From JAJFVC01 sp039698075 (GTDB lineage: Bacteria > Planctomycetota > Planctomycetia > Pirellulales > Thermoguttaceae): DNA of 15,840 nucleotides. The stretch spans positions 1 to 15,840 of the forward strand of contig JBDKTJ010000005.1 in NCBI GenBank assembly GCA_039698075.1. Reading direction: 5' to 3'. The notes below the pieces were generated by a model, which was not told the origin of the DNA, searched no databases, and worked only from the letters and a program-made list of their open reading frames with translations. Numbering within the stretch: the stretch's first letter is position 1; each line of letters begins with the position of its first letter. Below, in pieces: positions 7,408 to 14,066 of this stretch. A program made the position numbers and the translations under genes.

Positions 7408-8730
7408 ATGAGTCGGATCCAACAAGCCATTTTCACCTCCGTCGACGTCAACCGCGAAACCGACTATCAATTGATCGGCGGCAGCGAAGGTCTTTGCGAG
7501 GCCGACGCTCGGGAACTAGCCGTTTGGGGTCCCACCTGCGATGGTCTGCTGAACGTCGGACCCGAAGCCGAAAGCCTCAACTTTCATCCGCTGCCGAGCG
7601 GCGCCTACTGCCTTTCGCACACCGTGCACGCCGGCTGGCAGCAAGGCGGCGGTCAGCGGTTGCATACGCATTGCCTGATCGTTCCGACCGACATCTTGGC
7701 CCGATTCGCCAACCACCCGATCGCGTTGAGCCGGGCCATTTCGGAACAGGGTTATTGGTGCGACCCGAGTCAGACGAATCCGCGATTGGAGCCGTTTTGC
7801 CCCACCGGCGGCGCCTCGCCCGTCGATCAGGCGTTGTTGCGTCGATTGGCCGTTGAGCCTGGGCCGCAACGGCTGGCCACGTTGGTCCAAGCGGCCCGCG
7901 ACGCCGTCTGCCTGGCGTTGGTCGGGCGACAATCGGTCGAACAGTTGCTCGCCGGCTTGTTCAGTTGCCTGCCCTTGGAATGTCGGTTGGAGTTTTCTTT
8001 TTCGACGGGCCTGAAGTTTTCGCCGCGACGACCGTTTCGCCTCGTATCGCTGGCCGACGACCCGACCGAACGGCTTTGGATCGCCAATTACGCGAACGTC
8101 GCCGTGCTGGACATGGACCAGGAGCAGGCCGCCTCAACGCCGCTCGACGGCTGGAGCCGACTGGTCGAACGCTCGTTGGCAACCGACCACATTCCGTTTT
8201 TCGCGGCACAGGTCTCCAAGCGGCGATTCGATCTTGCGTTAGACGATTTGTCGGCACTGGGTCTGCAACTACTTGAAGACCTTGACGCCTCAGAAATTCG
8301 GAGCGACCCGTTTTCCGACGTTTCCGAGATGTCGGACGAACCAACTTCGCCGACGACGACTCGGGCGCATGCCGCCCATCGACAGTTTGAAAAGAGCTTG
8401 AAAGCGTCCGCGATCACGTTGTCGGCGCCGGCACCCTCAGTGGAACTGAGCGTCGACTCGCCCGAAATCCTCGAAAAACTGGAATACTTGGACGACTTGG
8501 TTTACGAGGCGATTTCCGGCCAGACCGGTTCGCTTGAGCTGCTCCGCACGGCTTGGCCGAAACTGCTCGAGGAGTTGGGAGAAGCCAAGCTGGCCGCTTC
8601 CCGCGAGCAGTATTTGCGTTACGCTCTGGCGATTTGGCAGGAATGCGCTGAAGTGGGTGACATTCGGAACCCCCATCGGGCCGTCCAAGCGCTCGACGTG
8701 TTATGCCTGCTGTTTAACGACACGGTATAA
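7408..8730 (+). CDS. GAP1-N2-like (GTPase-associated protein 1 N-terminal type 2) protein
   Basis: A 440-residue cytoplasmic protein. The first 130 residues (QQAIFTSVDVNRETDYQLIG, LAVWGPTCDGLL, NFHPLPSGAYCLSHTVHAG, and a later ADILARFANHPI-like helix) resemble what I know as the GAP1-N2 domain. GAP1 proteins were described computationally as partners of TRAFAC GTPases in predicted bacterial conflict systems. Residues 175-260 (LFSCLPLECRLEFSFSTGLKFSPRRPFRL) are a second conserved-looking block; 270-350 is polar and probably disordered; 350-440 is all-helical. No GTPase is found in the window, so this gene appears separated from the usual partner. It follows the coiled-coil gene by one base and has only a weak SD (GGTAAG). 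The family assignment is from memory of the domain pattern. Confidence 0.7.
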   Translation: MSRIQQAIFTSVDVNRETDYQLIGGSEGLCEADARELAVWGPTCDGLLNVGPEAESLNFHPLPSGAYCLSHTVHAGWQQGGGQRLHTHCLIVPTDILARFANHPIALSRAISEQGYWCDPSQTNPRLEPFCPTGGASPVDQALLRRLAVEPGPQRLATLVQAARDAVCLALVGRQSVEQLLAGLFSCLPLECRLEFSFSTGLKFSPRRPFRLVSLADDPTERLWIANYANVAVLDMDQEQAASTPLDGWSRLVERSLATDHIPFFAAQVSKRRFDLALDDLSALGLQLLEDLDASEIRSDPFSDVSEMSDEPTSPTTTRAHAAHRQFEKSLKASAITLSAPAPSVELSVDSPEILEKLEYLDDLVYEAISGQTGSLELLRTAWPKLLEELGEAKLAASREQYLRYALAIWQECAEVGDIRNPHRAVQALDVLCLLFNDTV

Positions 8731-8746
8731 CCCCCCCGTGGGTGCG

Positions 8747-8775
8747 TTTTGTTGCGGAAAATCTTTCCGACAAAA
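8747..8775 (+). terminator. Terminator-like hairpin after the GAP1-like gene
   Basis: TTTTGT (8747-8752) and CGGAAA (8755-8760) pair with ACAAAA (8770-8775) and TTTCCG (8764-8769) around an ATC loop, with an unpaired TG bulge. It begins 17 bases after the TAA. There is no long U-tract after the stem, so termination is probable but not certain. Confidence 0.4.
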
Positions 8776-8811
8776 TCCTCGCATTCCCCATCTGTTCGCC
8801 GATATTTTGGC

Positions 8812-8906
8812 CTTCGGAGCGAAGAGGTGGTCTAGTAGGTTCATCGGGGGAGTGGTAATCTATTAGGCTAGACCTCACCTCCGTGCAGCAGGAAACCCCG
8901 CTGCAC
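8812..8906 (+). ncRNA. Candidate structured leader RNA upstream of a methyltransferase
   Basis: Three consecutive stems lie before the methyltransferase start. CTTCG (8812-8816) pairs with CGAAG (8820-8824). GAGGT plus GGTCTAG (8824-8835) pairs with CTAGACC (8868-8874) plus ACCTC (8877-8881), a 12-bp stem with a two-base bulge. GTGCAGC (8883-8889) pairs with GCTGCAC (8900-8906). CTAGTAG (8832-8838) can alternatively pair with CTATTAG (8860-8866), which excludes the long stem. I cannot match it to a known riboswitch; it may be cis-regulatory, a small RNA or chance. Confidence 0.4.
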
Positions 8907-8944
8907 CAACGGGAAATCGATCCGGCGGTGGACGTCAGGAAGCA

Positions 8945-9745
8945 GTGTCAAACATGGTCTCGAAGACCGATCAATCGCGCGCGTCACGACCGAAACAACG
9001 TCCCGAAGCCAAGGCGGGACCGCGAAAAAAACCCGTTCTCAACCGGCTCTTGGAGCATCGGCTGATCGGCCGAGTGAGCTTTGAAGAGTACCAGGAAAAG
9101 GTCCGGGACGTCTACGACGGGCCGCAAGGGGCGCTGCTGGCCACATGCAGTCTGTTGTCGTTGCATACGCCGCTGGGCGCTCGGATGTTTCGCGAGCGAA
9201 AGTTCGATTTGCGCGGGCTGCGGCGTATTTTGGACGTCGGCAGCGGGGCGGGGCAAATCGCCAAACATCTAATCAAATATGCGGATCCAACCGCCGAGAT
9301 CGTCTGCTCCGACCTTTCCCACGAGATGCTTCGCCGGGCTCGGCATCGCCTGAAGAGCGACCGACCGCGATTTGTCGTCGCCGATTTGACCAAGCTGCCG
9401 TTCGCCGATGCCTCATTCGACGGCGTCACCTGCGGATACGTGCTGGAGCACTTGCCCGACGCCCGACTCGGTTTGGCCGAGTTGAGCCGCGTAATGATGC
9501 CCGGCGGCCGAATGCTTTTGCTGACGACCGAGGATACGTTTTCCGGGGCGTGGACGAGCCGGATGTGGTGCTGCCGCACCTATAATCGCCAGGAATTAGC
9601 CCAAATTTGCGAGGAAGTCGGGCTTCACTGGCACCGCGAGCTGTGGTTCACCCGCATGCACAAAGTCTTTCGCGCCGGCGGCATTTGCGTCGAACTCGTC
9701 AAGGGAGACGTGGAACGAGCGGCCAGGGACGGAAAACGTTCTTGA
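8945..9745 (+). CDS. Class I SAM-dependent methyltransferase
   Basis: A 266-residue cytoplasmic methyltransferase of unknown substrate. The core fold shows motif I ILDVGSGAGQIAKHL (95-109), the acidic residue after it (D123 in CSDLSHEML), ADLTKLPFADASFD (146-159) and GYVLEHL (164-170), the standard Methyltransf_11/ubiE-like pattern. The first 40 residues are basic and rich in K/R/P. Two starts are possible: GTG at 8945, two bases after AGGAAG (8937-8942), or ATG at 8954, eleven bases after it; both are off the optimum and the difference is three residues. It has its own structured leader and a 544-base gap before the kamA start I chose, so it is probably a separate transcript. Confidence 0.88.
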   Translation: MSNMVSKTDQSRASRPKQRPEAKAGPRKKPVLNRLLEHRLIGRVSFEEYQEKVRDVYDGPQGALLATCSLLSLHTPLGARMFRERKFDLRGLRRILDVGSGAGQIAKHLIKYADPTAEIVCSDLSHEMLRRARHRLKSDRPRFVVADLTKLPFADASFDGVTCGYVLEHLPDARLGLAELSRVMMPGGRMLLLTTEDTFSGAWTSRMWCCRTYNRQELAQICEEVGLHWHRELWFTRMHKVFRAGGICVELVKGDVERAARDGKRS

Positions 9746-9755
9746 CGTCGTTTTC
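9732..9755. repeat. Inverted repeat across the methyltransferase stop codon
   Basis: GAAAACG (9732-9738) and CGTTTTC (9749-9755) form a 7-bp stem around a 10-base loop that contains the TGA stop (9743-9745). No T-run follows, so a terminator role is weakly supported. Confidence 0.3.
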
Positions 9756-9904
9756 TCGGCTCCTTCCCGCCGCAATTTTTTCAAAAAGACATTCCCTCGT
9801 GAGTTTGTCTCTCCTTGGGCTCCACGGTGACGATTTTTTCGACTCCTGTTTTCGTTCTCGGCCTTCCAACGGCCCGCCGTCTCGCCGCTTGTCGGTTTTT
9901 CCTC

Positions 9905-9932
9905 TTGACATTTTAGCGGCGAACGGTATGAA
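9905..9932 (+). promoter_or_regulatory. Candidate kamA promoter
   Basis: TTGACA (9905-9910) is a perfect -35 hexamer, and TATGAA (9927-9932) matches four of six -10 bases with a 16-base spacer. It is the best sigma-70-like pair in the window. Transcription would begin near 9939. Confidence 0.5.
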
Positions 9933-10072
9933 TTGTTTTCGAGATGCGGGTTGCATTGCCGAAAGGATGAATAAGCGATCGCAGCCGCGGGCTGAGAACG
10001 GAATTGCTGAGCCGGCGGCGGCTTTTCGAGGGGTCGATACGGATGTCGCGCCCCCGAATCTCCAAGGATCCC

Positions 10073-10091
10073 AGGAGGATGGTTCTCGATG
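10073..10091 (+). promoter_or_regulatory. Strong SD that favours an upstream kamA start
   Basis: AGGAGG (10073-10078) lies 10 bases before an ATG at 10089 that is in frame with kamA and would add 67 residues. It also abuts an out-of-frame ATG at 10079. It conflicts with the homology-based start at 10290, which has no SD. Confidence 0.45.
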
Positions 10092-10289
10092 GCCAGCATT
10101 GATGCTGAGGCTTGCTCGTACGCCCGCGTAGACGACGAAGAGCCCCCGAGTCCAACAGTCCAATTACTAGCTCCTCGCGCCGCAACGCGGATTTCCAGGC
10201 CAAAATGTCCTCGCGTCCTTGTCGAGCGCGATCCGTTTTCACCAGGCGTCGCTCCGGGCCGGGCCCCTCGCAGCACCTTTCAGACCAGA

Positions 10290-11387
10290 ATGTTCCGGAA
10301 GACGTTCTACCCGAACGTCTCCGATCGTGACTGGAACGATTGGCATTGGCAGGCCAGGAACCGGCTCCGGACTCTCGCGCAGATCGAACAGGTGCTGGTG
10401 CTGTCGGAAGACGAGCGCAAAGCCTTGTCGGATCACACGATGCTGCCGGTGAGCATCACACCGTATTACATGAGCCTGGTCTCCCGGGACGACCAAACCC
10501 AGCCCTTGCGGCGGACGGTAATCCCCACCACGGCCGAGTTTTACAAGGCCCCTGGCGAGGCCGACGATCCGTTGGGCGAAGATGGCGACAGCCCCATCCC
10601 CGGCTTGGTCCATCGCTATCCGGACCGGGTGCTCTTGTTGGTGACCGATTTCTGCTCGAGCTATTGCCGCTATTGCACGCGTTCGCGCGTGGTTGGGCAT
10701 GGTTCGATTGCACCCGGTGAAGCCCGGCTGGAACAAGCGTTCGACTACATCCGCCGCACGCCGACGATTCGCGACGTGCTCATTTCGGGCGGCGATCCGT
10801 TGTCGCTCAGCGACGAGCGGCTCGACTGGATTTTGACCAATCTGCGCCAGATTCCACACGTGGAGTTCGTGCGGATCGGCACCAAAATGCCTGCCGTGCT
10901 GCCGCAACGCATTACGCCGGAGTTGTGCCGGGTGTTGCGGCGTCACCATCCGTTGTGGATGAGTCTGCACTTCCTGCATCCCGACGAATGCACGCCGGAA
11001 TCGTATCAGGCATGCACGCGATTGGCCGACGCCGGCATCCCGCTGGGGTCGCAGACCGTCCTGCTGGCCGGCGTGAACGACGACGTCGAGACAATGAAAC
11101 AATTGGTTCACCGGCTGCTTCGGATGCGGGTCCGCCCGTACTATTTGTACCAGTGCGACCCCATCACCGGTTCGGCTCATTTCCGCACCCCGGTGTCGAA
11201 GGGCCTGGAGATCATCGCGGGCCTGCGCGGCTACACGACCGGCTACGCGGTGCCCAACTACGTGATCGACGCGCCCGGCGGCGGCGGCAAAATCCCTTTG
11301 CAGCCCGAATCCATCGTCGGCCGCGACGGCGGCGACCTGCTGTTGCGCAACTTCCGGGGCGACATCTATCGGTATCCCGACCCTTAA
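10290..11387 (+). CDS. kamA: Lysine 2,3-aminomutase (radical SAM, PLP)
   Basis: Converts L-lysine to beta-lysine with SAM, a [4Fe-4S] cluster and PLP. The 365 residues closely follow the clostridial enzyme: DWNDWHWQ near the start, DSPIPGLVHRYPDRVLLLVT, the cluster motif CSSYCRYC (C122, C126, C129), SGGDPL, YQCD and DAPGGGGK. R131, D290, D327 and K334 correspond to the PLP/substrate residues R134, D293, D330 and K337 of the Clostridium subterminale enzyme, a constant offset of three. Both lysine-binding aspartates are kept, which argues against glutamate 2,3-aminomutase, and DAPGGGGK argues against EpmB. The protein ends at YRYPDP and lacks the C-terminal CxCxxC zinc tail of the clostridial enzyme. 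The 10290 start is chosen by homology and codon bias; ATG 10089 has the better SD. Downstream are two ATP-grasp ligases and a GNAT. Confidence 0.93.
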   Translation: MFRKTFYPNVSDRDWNDWHWQARNRLRTLAQIEQVLVLSEDERKALSDHTMLPVSITPYYMSLVSRDDQTQPLRRTVIPTTAEFYKAPGEADDPLGEDGDSPIPGLVHRYPDRVLLLVTDFCSSYCRYCTRSRVVGHGSIAPGEARLEQAFDYIRRTPTIRDVLISGGDPLSLSDERLDWILTNLRQIPHVEFVRIGTKMPAVLPQRITPELCRVLRRHHPLWMSLHFLHPDECTPESYQACTRLADAGIPLGSQTVLLAGVNDDVETMKQLVHRLLRMRVRPYYLYQCDPITGSAHFRTPVSKGLEIIAGLRGYTTGYAVPNYVIDAPGGGGKIPLQPESIVGRDGGDLLLRNFRGDIYRYPDP

Positions 11388-11402
11388 AAAACCGCGGATC
11401 AC

Positions 11403-11465
11403 CGAAAGTGACGCAGGCTGTAAAACCACGCATTTGCCGGTAGTCTGCGTCCACCGTCGCTTTCG
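11403..11465. repeat. Nested inverted repeats between kamA and the ATP-grasp operon
   Basis: GACGCAG (11410-11416) pairs with CTGCGTC (11445-11451), and outside it CGAAAG (11403-11408) pairs with CTTTCG (11460-11465) with an asymmetric internal loop. It starts 16 bases after the kamA stop. No U-tract follows, so it could be a processing or mRNA-stabilising structure rather than an intrinsic terminator. Confidence 0.4.
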
Positions 11466-11492
11466 CTATGGGGTGAACCTATTGAGTTCCGG

Positions 11493-11520
11493 TTGCGTTT
11501 TCGCCATCCTTCGCTACAAT
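11493..11520 (+). promoter_or_regulatory. Candidate promoter of the ATP-grasp/GNAT operon
   Basis: TTGCGT (11493-11498) and TACAAT (11515-11520) are 16 bases apart; the -10 matches five of six consensus bases, the -35 three. Transcription would begin near 11527, about 50 bases before the first ATP-grasp gene. This would allow transcription independent of kamA. Confidence 0.4.
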
Positions 11521-11579
11521 CGCGGATTCTCAAGTGGGAATTGGCATTTTGAGAAGGCCGCCGCGACCTTTTTGTTTTC

Positions 11580-12566
11580 ATGAAAATCGGCTTGACTTAC
11601 GACCTCCGCGCCGACTATCTGGCCGAAGGCTATTCCGAGGAAGAAACCGCCGAGTTCGATCGGCCCGACACGATCGAGGCCATCGAGGCCTCGTTGCAAG
11701 AGCTGGGCTACCAAACCGATCGAATCGGCAACGCCAAACGGCTGGTCGACCGGCTCGCCCGAGGCGACCGCTGGGACTTGGTGTTCAACGTGGCCGAAGG
11801 GCTGCACGGAGTCACCCGCGAAGCCCAAGTGCCGGCGATCCTCGACGTGTACGACATCCCTTACACGTTTTCCGATCCTTTGGTGCTTTCGCTGGCGTTG
11901 TACAAAAATCTAACCAAAACATTGGTCCAGCAAGCCGGCATCGCCACGCCGCCGTTCGCCTTGGTCCACAACACAGCGGAGGCGGACGCCGTGGATCTGC
12001 CGTTTCCGCTGTTCGCCAAACCCGTGGCCGAGGGAACCAGCAAGGGCATCACGGCCGACTCGAAAATTCTCGACCGGACATCGCTGCGACAGGTCTGTTC
12101 CGACCTGCTGGAGCAGTTTCACCAGCCGGTGTTGGTCGAAACATTCTTGGCCGGTCGCGAGTTCACCGTCGGTTTGACCGGCACCGACCAGCACGCCGAA
12201 ACGATCGGCACGGTTGAAATTACGCTGCTGCCCGGCGCCGACGCGGAAATTTACTCCTACGTCAACAAAGAGCAGTGCGAAGAGCTGGTCCGCTATATGC
12301 TGGTCCATCCGGACCGCGACCCGTTGGTCGAACAAGTCCGCGCGATGGCGCTTCGTGCGTGGCGGGCGTTGGGTTGCCGCGACGGCGGGCGGATCGACAT
12401 CCGGTGCGACGCCCAAGGGCAGCCGCATTTCCTGGAGGTCAATCCCTTGCCCGGCTTGCATCCCCAACACAGCGACCTGCCGATCCTTTGCAATTACCAG
12501 GGCATTCCGTACGCCGACCTGATCGACCGGATCGTCCGTTCCGCCACGCGGCGCATCTCAAAATGA
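11580..12566 (+). CDS. ATP-grasp ligase 1, D-Ala-D-Ala ligase-like
   Basis: A 328-residue cytoplasmic ATP-grasp enzyme that would form an amide bond through an acyl-phosphate. Visible motifs: FNVAEG (69-74), the ATP-binding lysine K147 with EGTSKG (151-156), ATP-contacting E187 in LVETFLAGREF, and the metal/catalytic block GGRIDIRCD (269-277) with FLEVNPLPGLHP (284-295). These match the Ddl family in the central and C-terminal domains, but the N-terminus (MKIGLTYDLRADYL) lacks the GGxSxExxxS signature of true D-Ala-D-Ala ligases, so the substrate is probably different. There is no mur or fts gene nearby. The start has no SD; GAGAAGG is 22 bases upstream. Its TGA overlaps the next ATG (ATGA). 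The substrate is unknown; a beta-lysine-related amino acid is a hypothesis from context. Confidence 0.88.
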   Translation: MKIGLTYDLRADYLAEGYSEEETAEFDRPDTIEAIEASLQELGYQTDRIGNAKRLVDRLARGDRWDLVFNVAEGLHGVTREAQVPAILDVYDIPYTFSDPLVLSLALYKNLTKTLVQQAGIATPPFALVHNTAEADAVDLPFPLFAKPVAEGTSKGITADSKILDRTSLRQVCSDLLEQFHQPVLVETFLAGREFTVGLTGTDQHAETIGTVEITLLPGADAEIYSYVNKEQCEELVRYMLVHPDRDPLVEQVRAMALRAWRALGCRDGGRIDIRCDAQGQPHFLEVNPLPGLHPQHSDLPILCNYQGIPYADLIDRIVRSATRRISK

Positions 12567-13555
12567 AGCGAATCGTCGTCCTCCACAACGCCGTTCCGGC
12601 CGACGCTCCGCCGGAAGATTTTGACACGCTGGTGCAAGCCGATGCGATCATGAAGGCCATTGGCCAGTTGGGCCACGAGCCGCTGCGGCTGTCATGCACG
12701 CTCGACCTGTCCACGATGATCGACCAACTGCGCGAAATCCAGCCGGATCTGGTTTTCAATCTAGTTGAAGCGCTGGCCGACTTCGACGCATTGGCTCACC
12801 TGCCTATCGCCGTGCTGGAAGCCTTTGGCATTCCGCACACTGGCAGCAGCGCGGAATCGTTCTTCTTGACCACGCACAAAGTGCTGGCCAAACGCCGACT
12901 GCGATTGGCGGGCCTGCCCACCCCGGCATGGATCGAAGGATCGGAAGATTTTGACGCAAATCAAGAATCCTTGCCGGCCGTCGGATCGTGGATTCTCAAG
13001 GGCGTCTGCGATCAGGGCTCCCGTGATATGGACGACGACGCCGTGTTGCGCGACGTCCGTCCGGTGGAATTGCAGCAGCGGATGGCGCAGCGTTCTTTGC
13101 AGTCGGGGCGTCCCTGTTTCGCCGAACAATTCATCGACGGCCGCGAGTTCGCCATCGCCATGCTGGCCGGTCCACACGGTCCCGAAACGTTGCCCCCTTC
13201 GGAAATCCAGTTCAACGATTTTCCGTCCGACAAGCCCAAGATCGTCGGCTATCGGGCCAAATGGATCGAAGGCTGTTTTGAATACGATCAGACGCCGCGC
13301 CATTTCACGTTCACGCCCGAAGACGAACCCTTGCTGAACCGGCTTCGAGACTTGGCCAAACGGTGCTGGGAGTATTTTCATTTGCACGGCTGGGCGAGGG
13401 TCGATTTCCGCGTGGACTCGGTCGGAAACCCATGGATTTTGGAGGTGAACGCCAACCCATGCCTCGCGCCGGAGGCGGGCTTCGCCATGACGCTTCACGA
13501 GGCGTCGATCCCGTTTGCCGACGCCGTCGAACGTATTTTGAAAGATCCGGTATGA
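12563..13555 (+). CDS. ATP-grasp ligase 2, divergent D-Ala-D-Ala ligase-like
   Basis: A 330-residue ATP-grasp protein, related to but clearly different from the preceding ligase. It has FNLVEA (65-70), the ATP-binding lysine K146 in WILKGVCDQGSR, where the usual EGSS loop is replaced by DQGS, E188/E195 in FAEQFIDGREFA, and ARVDFRVD (278-285) with ILEVNANPCLAPEAG (292-306), so the ATP and magnesium residues look intact. The EVNANPCL ending replaces the EVNPLPGLHP form of ligase 1, which implies a different second substrate. The ATG at 12563 overlaps the upstream TGA by four bases; the frame is open further upstream but only as an overlap with ligase 1. Its TGA in turn overlaps the GNAT start. 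Two successive ligation steps, or a heteromeric ligase, are both possible. Confidence 0.88.
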   Translation: MKRIVVLHNAVPADAPPEDFDTLVQADAIMKAIGQLGHEPLRLSCTLDLSTMIDQLREIQPDLVFNLVEALADFDALAHLPIAVLEAFGIPHTGSSAESFFLTTHKVLAKRRLRLAGLPTPAWIEGSEDFDANQESLPAVGSWILKGVCDQGSRDMDDDAVLRDVRPVELQQRMAQRSLQSGRPCFAEQFIDGREFAIAMLAGPHGPETLPPSEIQFNDFPSDKPKIVGYRAKWIEGCFEYDQTPRHFTFTPEDEPLLNRLRDLAKRCWEYFHLHGWARVDFRVDSVGNPWILEVNANPCLAPEAGFAMTLHEASIPFADAVERILKDPV

Positions 13556-14046
13556 GCGACCGACCGTTGACCTATCGTTACGAGGCCGTGCCGACCGATC
13601 ACGAAGACATCCGTCGATTGGTGGCGTCCACCGGCGTGTTTTCGCCCGTCGAAATCGACGTGGCCGTCGAGCTGGTCGACGACCGGCTGCAACGCGGCGC
13701 ACAAAGCGATTACCGGTTCTTGTTTGCGGAATGTGATGGTCGGTTGGTCGGCTATACCTGCTATGGTCCCATCTCGTTAACCCAAAGCAGTTACGATCTC
13801 TACTGGATCGCCGTCGATAAGAGTCTGCAAGGCCGGAAGATCGGGCAAACGCTCTTGGAACGGACGGAGCAACTCGTCTTCACCGAAGGCGGACGGCATG
13901 TCTACGCCGAGACTTCCAATCGCCCCGACTACGCGCCCACCCGAGGGTTTTATCTGCGTTGCGGCTACGCCCAAGAAGCGCTGCTGAAAGATTTTTACGC
14001 CGCCGGGGACGATAAGGTGATTTTTGGAAAGGCGTTGAACGGCTGA
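13552..14046 (+). CDS. GNAT-family N-acetyltransferase
   Basis: A 164-residue acetyl-CoA-dependent acyltransferase. The central strand and acetyl-CoA pyrophosphate loop are visible as LYWIAVDKSLQGRKIGQTLLE (83-103), with the Q/RxxGxA-type loop at 93-98 (QGRKIG). YAETSNRPDYAPTRGFYLRCGY (118-139) is the typical motif B region. The start at 13552 overlaps the preceding TGA (ATGA); an in-frame ATG at 13363 would lie inside the ligase gene and is rejected. It is much shorter than AblB, the beta-lysine acetyltransferase of methanogens, and its substrate cannot be read from sequence. Coupling to the two ligases suggests it acetylates their product or substrate. It converges on the epimerase gene 20 bases away. 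Confidence 0.88.
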   Translation: MSDRPLTYRYEAVPTDHEDIRRLVASTGVFSPVEIDVAVELVDDRLQRGAQSDYRFLFAECDGRLVGYTCYGPISLTQSSYDLYWIAVDKSLQGRKIGQTLLERTEQLVFTEGGRHVYAETSNRPDYAPTRGFYLRCGYAQEALLKDFYAAGDDKVIFGKALNG

Positions 14047-14066
14047 CCCTCTGCGAACTCTCCGGT

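Larger units (their letters stand above)
9746..10289 (+). other. Long gene-free leader region before kamA
   Basis: 544 bases lie between the methyltransferase stop and the kamA start chosen here. They hold T-rich stretches (9770-9785, 9833-9840), one good promoter-like pair at 9905-9932, and an SD-like AGGAGG at 10073-10078. No open frame here has neighbour-like codon use. The in-frame segment 10089-10289 has about 56% G/C at third codon positions by my count (37 of 66) against about 82% in the first 50 codons of kamA proper, so I read it as mostly untranslated. If kamA starts at 10089, the gap is 343 bases. Confidence 0.5.

Noticed and set aside
8883..8956. Resemblance to SRP RNA (GTCAGGAAGCAG near 8935)
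   Set aside because: The conserved helix 8 tetraloop segment between GTCAGG and AGCAG is missing, and the flanks do not pair as an SRP stem.
9967..10131. Possible small upstream ORF (MNKRSQPRAE...) in the kamA leader
   Set aside because: AAAGG abuts the ATG with no spacing, no family is recognised, and it may be only a chance open frame; kept in mind because it overlaps the 10089 ATG.
9596..10276. Minus-strand open frame of 226 codons over the kamA leader
   Set aside because: No recognisable domain, low-complexity composition, overlap with the end of the methyltransferase gene, and no SD.
10290..11387. EpmB (EF-P lysylation aminomutase) or glutamate 2,3-aminomutase
   Set aside because: The DAPGGGGK active-site motif is of the lysine 2,3-aminomutase type, not the EpmB GGEPSKTP type, and both lysine-binding aspartates are present; no efp or epmA gene is seen.
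12275..12562. Upstream extension of the second ATP-grasp frame
   Set aside because: It overlaps ligase 1 in another frame and reads as arginine/proline-rich noise; the ATGA overlap gives the start at 12563.
11580..12566. True D-Ala-D-Ala ligase (ddl) for peptidoglycan
   Set aside because: The N-terminal GGxSxE signature is absent, a second divergent ligase is coupled to it, and no cell-wall genes are nearby; kept as ATP-grasp ligase of unknown substrate.
13363..13551. Upstream extension of the GNAT frame
   Set aside because: It lies inside the second ligase gene, and the ATGA junction and family length both support 13552.
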